DNA from: Mesocentrotus franciscanus
Taxonomy: Eukaryota > Echinodermata > Echinoidea > Camarodonta > Strongylocentrotidae
NCBI GenBank assembly: GCA_037976565.1
Contig: CP137672.1
Span: 38,042,672-38,106,671, forward strand
DNA length: 64,000 bases
Direction of reading: 5' to 3'
The notes below the pieces were generated by a model. That model saw only the letters and a program-made list of their open reading frames with translations, had not been told where the DNA came from and did no database searches. Shown here in pieces: positions 48,725 to 59,194 of this stretch. A program made the translations under genes and the position numbers. Every line of letters starts with the position of its first letter. Positions within the stretch are counted from its first letter, which is position 1.

Positions 48725-50055
48725 TTATGCAAAAGAATTTATGCCAGAATTGAGTAAATACAAGTAAAATTAAGCTCTTAGATATTTTGTGTGTGGATTA
48801 TTTCTATATTGCATTAGTGGAAGTGGTAACAGTCATGTTCATTTAGATACAGTACAGTACTTAGGCATTGGGGTCAGAGAAAATATAAGCTTTGTTGTAT
48901 TGTACAGGTGTATGAGAGAAATAGTGATGTGACTCACTTTTCAGCTCCCGTAAAATTTTGAGGACTATCTTCTAAAGAGTTCATAAATAAATATAAATAT
49001 TTACAACTTAACCCGTTTACTACTGAGTTCTCTCGTTCCCATAGGCTGAGTACAGGACCCAACAACAGACTTCTTGTTTGCAATGCGTTAAGAGACCAGT
49101 TGATTCATACAAATCATATATCAGGTAGATATCGAGAGAGCCATAACTATTCAATGAATGGCTAGAAAAAATACAACTTATTTTTCAGTTATATTTCTTC
49201 CAGAGAGTGACGCTCAAAACAAAAGAGGAGAACTGTTGCCAATACACAAACAAGCCGCTATCTAAGCTAACACTCGTATTTACCTTGAACTTGTATATTT
49301 ACAAACTAGCCCCCGATGAATATTATAGCAACATAATAGAGCCTGACAGAGAAACTAAAACTTATCCGTACCAGTCCCTCATCGCTCGTAATAAGTTATT
49401 TCATTTTAATGACTACATAATTGTCTTCCATTCATGGATATTTTGTTTGCTAAACATTCCAGCGTTCCCTTGCCTGTTTTTAGAAACTACCCATCTTATT
49501 ATCTGGTTATCATGGGCGTTGTCTTCCGTAAACCTGAAAAATTAAATTCAGCGAGGGAGCTAAACCTTGGAGAATACATAGTACATTGCACTATCCTCAT
49601 TTTACCAGTAAAGATGAAAGGCTTATCATTGTACAACAAGACGAATATTCACTTCGTTAACCCTAAAAACACATTTACAATAAAAGATGACGGACACATT
49701 TTGATGTCCCTAAAACAAAGAGTAGGGTAGTAGGAAGGGGGGGGGGCAGTTGACTAGCACCCATTTGTCACTCTGTTTACAATTCCGTATATTTTAGTAG
49801 TAACCCTCAGTTGAAGTTCCTGTATTCAGTTGAGACGAAATCAAATGAGGAAAAGGGGAAACTATTTTGAAACTTTTCCGGTGCAAACGAAATTTAACAA
49901 CTAAAGGCTAATCACAGATGCTGGGTGTCTGTTATATTCTGACACGTTTCTTTTTTAACATAATAAACACATCGTTATTTGAAATGAATCCTCTTGACAA
50001 ATGACACTCTCATAATACTCATTATGTATGCTTCCTGTTGATTAAGTTGATATAT
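48725..50055. other. No gene recognised
   Basis: Two overlapping plus-strand open frames (49207-49545 and 49434-49730, 112 and 98 codons) have fairly ordinary composition but no motif I recognise. A G-run lies at about 49738-49747. Confidence 0.5.
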
Positions 50056-50059
50056 TAAA

Positions 50060-50268
50060 TGAATTTTCAATATTTAGCTCCTTTTATTTTAACTATAACT
50101 AGGAATATCCAAAACTCCTCAGTCCTCAATGTTGTAGAATTAGTTTATTGTTTGTTTGTATAAAATTATATGTACTTTTAATGCCCTGCGTTTTCCGGTA
50201 AAATGGAAATGTCCTGGGCTATTGTATCTTCTCCTTTGTTGTACAAGTTTGAACAATAAAGTGATGTT
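50060..50268 (+). mobile_element. Possible retroposon 3' end with terminal AATAAA
   Basis: The stretch 50183-50219 folds as GCCC...TTTTCC, loop, GGAAA...GGGC. It is followed by TGTATCTTCTCCTTTGTTG and ends in GAACAATAAAGTGATGTTT. This hairpin-then-tail layout resembles the 3' UTR of some LINE families, but with no coding remnant or tail repeat the call is tentative. A genuine polyadenylated 3' UTR is an alternative. Confidence 0.3.
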
Positions 50269-50734
50269 TAAAAAAGATATATTAGCTTTAAAAAAGTTAT
50301 ACATTTGGATACTAAGATTTTGCTAATATCATGAGATAATTTTAATAACGCAAGTCGCACATTGTCTCAATAATGTTTACCTGTGCAAACATTACCATCG
50401 GCAATCTTGCTACCGATTTCTTTTCCTTTCATCTTCAGATTTTCAGGATATCACAGTTTGACATCAAAATGTAATTCTAACCTGACCGTGACGACAGCAT
50501 GTCATTGTGTTGTCTTTGATGTATCGATACTATCACCAAACAGAGCAACATATTTTACGAATTCTCAGTAAGTCAAAGGTCTGATCGCTCACTGCATTTG
50601 GCTCACCTGTGCCTCGTTGCATGACCCTGAAATGTTTCGACATCGGGTGTCGAGTTACGGCGATTCAAGCTGAGATGAAGCACAGGTGAAGAAGCTAGGT
50701 CGCTGTCATCGCGAAGGTGTACCTCGCATCATAC

Positions 50735-50905
50735 GGCTCCAGGGGCGTCGGTCTATCTTCATGATGGAGGGCATGTGTGTGTGGGGGGCGGGGCGGCGTA
50801 GGAAGGGTTCTTTGGTACGAAAGTTGTACTGCAATCTGGAGTTATTGAGGGCCAGCGGTGTAGCCATAATTTTTACGGGGGAAATATTCTTATTTATATG
50901 CTTTA
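50735..50905. mobile_element. Possible transposon-end fragments
   Basis: CCAGGGGCGTCGG near 50739 and CAGCGGTGTAGCCATAATTT near 50863 both resemble 5' ends of hAT-like elements in the same orientation. GTGGGGGGCGGGGCGGCG lies between them. No inverted partner was found, so this may be nested debris. Confidence 0.2.
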
Positions 50906-50949
50906 TCTCTTTTAATGTGTTGAAATATAATGTAAACCTAAAATTATAA

Positions 50950-52410
50950 TACATGGTTTAGCTTGTGAAGTGTCTCTAAGCATTAGATTACCATCCATTA
51001 TTTTTGCACTTAAAACAAAGTCCGTTTTTGCACCTTGGTGAATCGCAGAATCATGAAGGAATTGAAAGAGAATTTTATAAAGGTAAAAGATGAAAGAGAA
51101 ATAAAAACTGATGGCGGAATTTTATACAAATAAAACGAAAATAGTGAAGAGGACCATACACTATAACATTTGTATATATTTTTTTGTTCAAATCGTTATG
51201 CGTCTGCTGAATCTTTTATATACAATTTTTGATTTGTTGATTTGTGTACATTTCTACATCGGCATAGGGTCGATAGGACCAACTGCACTATTTATGATAC
51301 CCATTGTGTAAGAAACCCACATTTCAATGCTTTTGTCGTTGATTTATAATGTTCATTTTCGTTTATGTAATATAGCTCATATAGCATTGGACTGTAGGGT
51401 TAAATACCCTGTAATTCCTAATAATAACCAAAACGCCGTTCCTTACCACGAAATGCCCTTACTCTGTTTTCCTTTATTTATTTTTATATTACTATACAAT
51501 TATAGATCGATATCATTACATTGCAGGTGGAATAGAAAGTAAATATAATTAAATGGGGGAGGGGTCATGCAGGAAAAGATATCGGATGTTTACAAATAAT
51601 GGGCCATAAACTGACACAAAATTGTTTGTCACTTTACCACTTTATTTTTCTTTTCTGTTTTTTCTCCAGAAATTCGAAGAGGACACAAGGGAAAAGGGAG
51701 TTTTGTCCGATGTTTTTCAAGTTAAGAAGGACCCACGATAGTCGCAATGCTCAAGAATGCAGACATGAGACGTTCTGTTGAGGATAATTGGAAGAGAAAA
51801 CTAACAAAGGTTGGACAATGCTTAGCCAAAGCCTCTTGGGCTACTCAATCGCCCATTATGAGACTTCAATAAGGTATCGTTCTCTTTGTGTTGAAAGCAA
51901 CAAATAATACCATTATCATTACACGCATCCTAGCCTTAAGCGCCCCCAATCATTGGCGGGACATTCTGAATAGATTTGATAATTCCACGATTTCCTATAA
52001 CTCTTTTCATTTATCATGCTTCCCCTCCCAGAATGCACCAGTTTCTATTTTATGTGAGAATACTGCTTCTTCCTACTGGTTTGAACTCTTACCCGTATTA
52101 TTTAGAGTGTCGTCTTCATGCATGAGAAAAGAAGTTGAAAATACACACCAACATGCAGAAAAGGGGTTGTGCTCCACAATCATGACAATTAACATCTTTA
52201 AAACCATGTTTTGGTCATGTCAACATGGTATACCGATGGTAGTGTGGAAGGGCCCGAATGTGGGTTTTGATGGCAGATGAAGGATGTTTTTGAAAGGATG
52301 CAAGAGTAATTTTCTTCTCGTCTATTGTCGAGATATAAAGAGAGATATATCGAAAAGTTGATGATTTAGGTTTATTTGTCGAGTTAAATACCACTTATCA
52401 TAACCGACGG
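50950..52410. other. No gene recognised
   Basis: A+T-rich DNA. A 130-codon plus frame at 51888-52280 has no recognisable domain. Confidence 0.55.
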
Positions 52411-52420
52411 TCCTATCAAG

Positions 52421-53544
52421 CAGGGGCGGCGATTTCTTTTCATGACCGGGGGACGAAATGCGAGGAACGAGGGAGCAGCGGCGTAATGAGCAAAAACGTT
52501 TTTTTTTGGGGAGAAAAAATCTGCATCACCACCACTCTTACATGTTACGTGCAGGCACCGCGGAACGATTTTTCAAAGTTGGAGGTTGGGGGGGGGGCTA
52601 AAGTATTTACGATCAGGTAGAGCAAAGCGAGCGAACCAAGTGGAGCGTAAATTGGCGGGGGTCAAGGGGCGGAGCCCCATGGAGCTCAGGGGTTTTAGGC
52701 ATTTCATTACGGTCAGATGAGCATCCAGGGGCCCGCCTTAGGGCCCCTTGTCGGGTCCAGGGGGCGGAGCACCCGGAAGCTCAGGGGTTTTAGGCATTTA
52801 ATTACGGTCAAATGAGCATTTTTGTATACCTTATTTGTTACACTGGCATGCAGGTTACTAATTGGAGTGGGATCCAGGGGGCAGAGCCCCCGAAATCTCA
52901 GGGGTTTTAGGCTTTTAATTACGGTCAGGTGAGCATCCAGGGGTCCGCCTTAGGTACCAGGTGGGGTCCAGGGGCGGAGCCCACGGAAGCTCAGGTTTTT
53001 TAAGCATTTAATAACGATCATATGAGCAACCAGGGGCTCGCCTTAGGGCCCTTGGTGGGGTCTAGGGCCCCCGGAAGTTCAGGGAAAAATCATGCCATTT
53101 CAGAAACATTTGTAAATCACTGGTATCGAATTAGAAATAAATCACGTTTGAATTTTATTGAGGGCAACTGCCCCAAGCCTCCCCCCATCAGTACGCCAGT
53201 GCGAGGGATCATAGTGAACGAGAGGATGAAGGTGACTGAAGTGACTACCCCCTCACAGGTTTTTTAAGTGTTGTTGTATTAAAAATTACATTCCTTAGCA
53301 AAACTATAGTATAAAAACAAGCTGTATACTTTTTTCATACTTCACTTTTCCACAATATTTATATTTTTATTTGTCTAAACGCTGCACACTTGGTCCTTCA
53401 AAGCCTAAAAGTGTATTGCAGTCTTTAGTCAGTATTTGGCATACATTTTTTTTGTTGCACTTTTTCAAATTTTCCGGGGGGGGGAACGATCCCCCATAAA
53501 AATTGAGGGGGGACGTGTCCCCGTCCCCGGGATCGCCGCCCCTG
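52421..53544. mobile_element. hAT-like non-autonomous DNA transposon (1,124 bp)
   Basis: The termini are perfect 13-bp inverted repeats: CAGGGGCGGCGAT (52421-52433) and ATCGCCGCCCCTG (53532-53544). G-rich subterminal segments are also similar. CAGGGGCG-type ends are typical of hAT elements. The 7-mer TATCAAG lies directly against the left end (52414-52420) and again 3 bp beyond the right end (53548-53554). This fits a slightly disturbed hAT target duplication (8 bp is usual), but the 3-bp offset (CAG) leaves the exact right boundary open. The interior has no transposase; it holds a ~95-bp tandem array (52655-53090) and an AT-rich 3' part. Confidence 0.75.
52655..53090. repeat. ~95-bp tandem array inside the hAT-like element, about five copies
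   Basis: Each unit has (GGG)GGCGGAGCCC, then CTCAGGGGTTTTAGGCATTT, then TTACGGTCA(G/A)(A/G)TGAGCA. CTCAGG starts at about 52685, 52780, 52897 and 52990, with a diverged TTCAGG at 53088. One interval is longer (117 bp) because of an AT-rich insertion near 52820-52860. Units are diverged, so the array is older than the 64-bp array at 5.3 kb. Confidence 0.85.
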
Positions 53545-53803
53545 CAGTATCAAGGAGTGTCTGAAATTTGTATCCAGTGTATCATACACAAACATCAACT
53601 GTAATAATGGCTCCTCAGTCATATCGCTATTATACCAACGGTGTCTCGAAAAGATGTAAAACAACACAATCGTTAGGGCTGTCTGAAGCTTATTTTCCAT
53701 TTGAAATGTCATGACTACAAATTATTTCAAAGCGTAATGACCAAAAATATAACAAAAACAAACCGGAAGGAATTAATAACAGATTCGCACACATAAGAAT
53801 TTT

Positions 53804-54068
53804 GAGAGAGGGCCTCCTCCCCTCGCTCGTAGCACCCCTGGTATCAGGCTCAACCTTACATGTGATAGCCCCCTCCCCTCCCTCATAGCACCCCGGTATC
53901 AGGCTCAACCTTACATGTGATAGCCCCCTCCCCTCCCTCATAGCACCCCTGGTATCAGGCTCAACCTTACATGTGATAGCCCCCTTCCCCTCCCTCATAG
54001 CACCCCTGGTATCAGGCTCAACCTTACAGAGAGGGCCCCTCCCCTATCTCGTAGCACCCCTGGTATCA
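53804..54068. repeat. ~57-bp minisatellite, interrupted by the TIR element
   Basis: Units contain TAGCACCCCTGGTATCAGG, then CTCAACCTTACATGTGATAG, then CCCCCTCCCCTCCC. AGCACC starts at 53831, 53887, 53942, 53999 and 54053 (spacing 54-57 bp because of small indels). The fifth unit breaks off after GGTATCA at 54068, where the TIR element begins, and resumes as CAGGCTCAACCTTACATG at 55686. The minus-strand open frame over it is simply the repeat translated. Confidence 0.95.
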
Positions 54069-54154
54069 CCCTTATGGAACAATCACAGTGTTACCACATA
54101 GTGAACCACACTGTGTACCACATAGTCAAACACAGTGTGGTACCACAGCGTGCT

Positions 54155-54324
54155 ACCACATGTGGGCCACATGTGATTTTGGGACATGTGGTAACGCTGT
54201 GGTGTACTATGTGGTGCGTACCACAGTGAGGTATACCACAGCGTTACCACACTGTGGTACGCACCACATAGTACACCACAGCGTTACCACATGTCCCAAA
54301 ATCACACGTGGCCCACACTGTGGT
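54155..54324. repeat. Large inverted repeat (hairpin) inside the TIR element
   Basis: The left arm 54168-54227 and right arm 54251-54310 are reverse complements at 59 of 60 positions, with a 23-bp spacer. The pairing extends outward to about 54155 and 54324 with one indel. Arms include GGTAACGCTGTGGTGTACTA and its complement. Such near-perfect arms could extrude as a cruciform or, if transcribed, form a long hairpin RNA. Confidence 0.95.
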
Positions 54325-54480
54325 ATCAACCACATAGTATACCACAGCGTTACCACATAGTACACCACAGCGTTACCACATGTCCCAAAATCACATGTGG
54401 CCCACACTGTGGTATCAACCACATAGTTACCACATAGTACACCACAGCGTTACCACACGTCCCAAAATCACTTGTGGCCC
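54262..54480. repeat. 77-89-bp direct repeats in the left arm of the TIR element
   Basis: TACACCACAGCGTTACCACA is repeated at 54272, 54361 and 54438, each time followed by a TCCCAAAATCAC word and GTGGCCCACA. These are direct copies of one arm of the large inverted repeat, showing that the left array grew by internal duplication. Confidence 0.9.
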
Positions 54481-55004
54481 ACATGTGTTGGCACGCATAA
54501 TTAACACATAATTACCACATAGTCCACCACACTGTGGCAAATACCACATAGTCTGGTAAACTGTTGCATCCACCACATAGTCTACCACACCCTCCAGATG
54601 ATGAAATGAATTAGTAATTTACGCTTTAATTAGGATTTGTACTAATTAATTTTGCCAATTGCAACAATTAACAAAGCATCACTGGTTCATCTGCAATTTC
54701 CAATGTAAAGGCATTGGGAATAGGTAGGGTTTTTCAGTATATCTTACAACTTTCCATATACTTGTATTTTATTGAATATATTTTAGTTCATAGTTAATAT
54801 TTCCCTAATTCATGTTTAATTAAATGTAATTTATACAAAGTAGTAAAATGTCCTAATAACTGGAAATTATATTTTGTAGTACTTTTGAAATGAATTGCAT
54901 ATAAATAAATAATCAGTAATTTCCGAATATGTTTTAAATTCAGATAAATTGTATAAAAACATAGATCTGCACGCACCCCATATTCATTATGCAAATGAAC
55001 TGGT

Positions 55005-55160
55005 GTCAACTGGTTCGAATGGAAATATGCCCACGGACCAGTTTTCAACTGGTGCAACTGGAAATATGTCTACAGACAAGTTTAATATCAACTGGTGTAA
55101 CTGGAGATATGCCAACAGTCAGGTATCGATTGGTTCAACAGGAAATAAGCCCACAGATGT
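55005..55160. repeat. ~40-bp tandem repeats, four copies, inside the TIR element
   Basis: Copies contain CAACTGGT(G/T)(T/C)(A/G)A(C/A)TGGAAATATG followed by CCCACAGA. They start at about 55007, 55047, 55089 and 55127. The last reads CGATTGGTTCAACAGGAAAT. The two overlapping plus-strand frames here translate the repeat. Confidence 0.85.
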
Positions 55161-55197
55161 GGATATTATTTTGTGGTAAACCACATGATCTCAAAAT

Positions 55198-55575
55198 CTT
55201 ACACTGACAATATACTGTGAACACAGAGTTTACACATAGTTCAGTACATAACACAGTGTGGTATACATGTGTCACTCTGTGTTAAATATGTACGACTATG
55301 TGGTAAACCACATGATTTTAACCCCACACTGTGACAATACTGGGAACACAGAGTTTACACATAGTTCAGTACATACCACAGTGTGGTATACATGTGTCAC
55401 TCTGTGTTAAATATGTACGACTATGTGGTAAACCACATGATCTGAATCCCACACTGTGGCAATGCTGTGACCACTGAGTTAACACATAGTTCAATACATA
55501 TACCACTGAGGTAAATATGTGGTACTCTGTGTCAAGTATGTCAGTTTATGTGGATATTATGTGGTAAACCACATG
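55198..55575. repeat. 125-bp tandem repeats, three copies, inside the TIR element
   Basis: TCAGTACATA begins at 55241 and 55366, and its variant TCAATACATA at 55491, an exact 125-bp period. Copies 1 and 2 are nearly identical (ACACAGAGTTTACACATAGT, then CACTCTGTGTTAAATATGTA). Copy 3 is clearly more diverged. Confidence 0.9.
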
Positions 55576-55714
55576 GTCTGAAAATCCACACTGTGATAAC
55601 TATGTGAACACATAATGTCCACACAGTTTACACATAGTTGAATATGTGAACATAGTGTGGCAACACTGTGATTGTTCCATAAGGGCAGGCTCAACCTTAC
55701 ATGTGATAGACATG

Positions 55715-57072
55715 TGCGTCTCATATAATATTTCCTCTCATACGAAAGTAACTGAAAATATGAAACTATAGACTGAATAAAACAATGCAGAACTAGTTGA
55801 ATGTGCATCCCTCTCATTGGCACCGTTTTCCCGTAAAAATATCTACAATTTCAAAAGTTTTTACTTTATATAAAAGATTATGCGATATCCACAGTATCGC
55901 AGAGGTGAGATTTGCAATGAAACAATTTCAAAATATTAATGATAATAAAATAATACCATTATAGCGCATAATACTGGAAAATCTCTATGCGGTTCACAAA
56001 TATGATACTCAAGAAAGTTAATCATTCTACTGTGAAAGAATCGTTAGATTTGTAAAGAAAAGGGAAACTTTACGGAATAATATAAAATAAGATAAACTAT
56101 AGTAGTACAAGTGAAAGTATACATGATACAGGAAATATAATTCTTCTTGTAACTTAAGTATTAATTAAGAATGCATCGAAAACTACAATGATTGTGTTTA
56201 GCATACTTATGCTACAAGCAATAGTTCAAAGCAAACATAATGTGTAATAAATCACAGTTAGCTGGTTAGAGAGATAATCAGATTTATATCATACACTTCA
56301 CAACCTAACCAACATTGAGATCACATTGTTTTGAAAAATGTGTAATGCAGTCATAAAGTTTCCGAGGTTTCTCTCATTTTTATCAAAACCAAAACCATTG
56401 CTGTTCGAAATCTTTGCCATTAATCAGCTAGTAATTACTGTCAATCGTTTGTATGACAAAGTGAGAAATCAACCATCACCATGCAGTCACTGGCTGCTAA
56501 AAGGAGATCATTCCATTAGATAATAATTATACAATGATCATCGGTCAGTTTAAGAAAATAAAGAACAGTCAAATGGATTTGACCTCCTATAGCCGATTTA
56601 TCGTTGATCATTTGTCGATGTAATACCATCAAATAGTCGCAATTATTGGTACGCAATGGGATTGGTAACTTCCTAATCAAATTATATGGGAGTGGCATTG
56701 TCACAAAGACGCCATTTGTCAAACGCTAATGGACAGGTTTAAACCACTCTTGTCAATAGCCTGTAACCTGCGTGCTAACTCTTCGGATGGTTGTACATGA
56801 AATTCATCGAGGGATTAAACAAATACAGGAATGAAAATATGTAAATGAAAAAATGAAAGTATCTTTATCATATCACCATCAATTCGCATAACACAGTCAT
56901 TTTTAAAGCGAGATAATTTCTCTGTTGTTGTAAGTGAGCAGATTTAAATAAAATGAACATTGAATTTGCTTCCATTATCTGTGAGGATATTTCATAACAT
57001 AGATCGAATGATGTGGAGAACGTTAGCTTTGTCAAAGGGGAAGAGGGCAGATTGGTCGACCCCCCCCCATCA

Positions 57073-57109
<37 letters not shown>

Positions 57110-57500
57110 GTTTTGAAAGGATATCCAACTATTTTGATGGTACCTCTAGTATTTTAAAACCGAAATTTGTTTCCCCCCATGCCGTTATGAAAAACTGCCT
57201 ATGCTTTTGATTAAAATCGATAACGAGACGCCCCCGCGAATGGCAGATTGATAGCAAGCTGGAATATTCGTTTAAGCAATATCGATAAAAGTTGAGGCAC
57301 GAAAAGTGTGTTACTTCTGTGATAATATTGAACTTTTTATGATTTGAATGGAAGAACTATTTGAAATCATTAATTTGTTGACCAAGAATACAAATGTGTG
57401 GGACACGTGGCAAAAGTACATCAATTTGGACAAAACGCGATCGTTCTTCCATTCCGCGGGAGATTAAAGTTAAGTCACAGTCGTCTGGAAAGGTGTGCTG
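55715..57500. other. No gene recognised; includes (TA)n
   Basis: A (TA)n tract occupies 57079-57106, just after a C8 run at about 57061. The rest is A+T-rich DNA without supported genes. Confidence 0.6.
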
Positions 57501-57523
57501 TTTATTGGCGACGTGACACAATG

Positions 57524-57566
57524 GGAGAGAGAAAGAGAGGGAGAGAGAGAGAGAGCGAATGAGAGG
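57524..57566. repeat. (GA)n microsatellite
   Basis: GA dinucleotides with a few A/G and C interruptions. Confidence 0.9.
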
Positions 57567-57569
57567 GGT

Positions 57570-58995
57570 GGTCTCTCATGACACTGAGTAACCTCGACGT
57601 CCAACCTTTGTTAGTGATACCGACCAGATTCAAAAAAGAAATTCCCTTTTCTCTTCTATAGCCTCCCTCTGCACAAATACCCAGCATCTTTTCACTCTTC
57701 TCTTTTCTTCCTCCAAAAAGGAAGGAAAAAACCCGCCATACATAATGCAGAAGCACCCACAACCCAGCTCACTTGGTTGGGCTTCCGTAAGCCGCTTTCA
57801 GAGCTATCGTTATAATGAGTTTTTGAATAGACTGCTATTGCTCTTACAATACACTTACAATAGTGTTTTGAACTCGATTATAGGCCCCATCGACAGTCGG
57901 CGTAACTATACCCAGATATACTATAGAAATACAAACTTAGCTTTCGCATCAATAATGCAAGATCTTTAATACCCCGTCTCGCTTATCTTTTTTATAGCTC
58001 ACTTGTATCATGCTTATCATCCATACAAGTATGTTTCCGTGTTACATTCGTCTGCTTTATAGGTCCTTTTAGCTCGAGCAAAGCTAATAATTACATTATC
58101 CTATTCTCACAATAATTGCAACAGGATAAGACTTATTCCACCGCCTTGAAGGAGCCGAACAACCAAAGTCCGAAGACTTTGAGTAAAAAAACATTTTCGA
58201 TAAAATGTTGGTTACATAATCCTGTATCGAGATCGGAGCATTGGTATAAAAACATTCTTGTGGTGGGAAAATATATAATGAATAAGAAATTGTTTCTTAT
58301 GCCCTTTATCATGCCATATATTTATAACATGATTTGTTTTGTTGTTTTGGAGGAAGGTATAAGATGAGAGAAGATGTGTGGCATTTTCTACTTTTCATGA
58401 CGTTTTTACCACTTTTCTGGTAATATAATTCTTTGAAAGAAGAGAAAGTAGATTCAAAAAAAAGAAATAAGTGGCTGTTTGATGAAACATAAACGAGAGC
58501 GTATGAATAAGAGCAAATTCGAACAAAAGGAGGACCCCCTTTAAAAACAAATATCACTATTTTGCTATCTTATCGAGTGAATGACTTCCATATTTACATT
58601 TACATTCGATGATATCAAACTAAAGATTGTTATGATGATGTGAAGACGAGGAATTACGCACGAGAAAGTGATCGCAGAACTAGAAGAAATAGAGAATAAC
58701 AAAACTGCAATGTTATATTTCAAATTCTTTTAGCATTAACTTGGCAACCCTTTAAATGAAGAAAAAAAACTTTAAAATCTACACAAGTACCAAAAATAAA
58801 GTCTTCTTCCTATTATACCCTAGCTTTTGTTCTACCCCCATGTATCCAGGGACCGGTCTTTTCTTTACCCCTTTCTGGTCGCCTCAATTACCCCTCCTGA
58901 GTGGGGTTGAAGCAAGGGGGAGGGGCATGGTCTCAATAGCTGTATTGATGCGCACTTAAGCGAGTTATTTTCTTTAATCGACCGATAAGTTTTCT
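57570..58995. other. No gene recognised
   Basis: Open frames of at most 83 codons without recognisable domains; A+T-rich sequence. Confidence 0.6.
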
Positions 58996-59003
58996 CCTAT
59001 TTT

Positions 59004-59192
59004 CTAGCACCTTCCTCAACCTTATGCCTCATGCCGCCTTCTCCACCGACTATTTGAGTTGTTGAGCTAGCACCTTCCTCAACCTTATGCCTCATGCCGC
59101 CTTCTCCACCGACTATTTGAGTTGTTGAGCTAGCACCTTCCTCAACCTTATGCCTCATGCCGCCTTCTCCACCGACTATTTGAGTTGAAGTT
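59004..59192. repeat. 63-bp tandem triplication, essentially perfect
   Basis: CTAGCACCTTCCTCAACC starts at 59004, 59067 and 59130 (period 63). Copies 1 and 2 are identical over the full unit, and copy 3 is identical until it leaves the repeat after TATTTGAGTTG. The absence of divergence implies a very recent expansion or an assembly effect. 63 is divisible by 3, but the unit contains a stop in each frame I checked by eye. Confidence 0.95.
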
Positions 59193-59194
59193 GA

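Larger units (their letters stand above)
54069..55685. mobile_element. 1,617-bp TIR element built of ACCACA palindromic arrays; superfamily unassigned
   Basis: The terminal inverted repeats are 30 bp (54069-54098 and 55656-55685), identical except one position. They begin CCCTTATGGAACAATCACAG. The intact units of the surrounding 57-bp minisatellite give the empty site GGTATCAGGCTC. The filled site is GGTATCA, element, CAGGCTC, so the target duplication is 2 bp (CA). The interior has three parts: a left array with about 25 ACCACA words (54090-54595), an AT-rich core (54596-54990), and right arrays of ~40 bp and 125 bp units. No transposase frame exists, so it must be mobilised in trans. TIR sequence and CA duplication do not let me name a superfamily. 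Confidence 0.9.

Noticed and set aside
53690..53998. 102-codon minus-strand open frame with repeated AITCKVEPDTRGA-like words
   Set aside because: It is the 57-bp minisatellite read in frame (57 is divisible by 3); no start context or flanking coding sequence.
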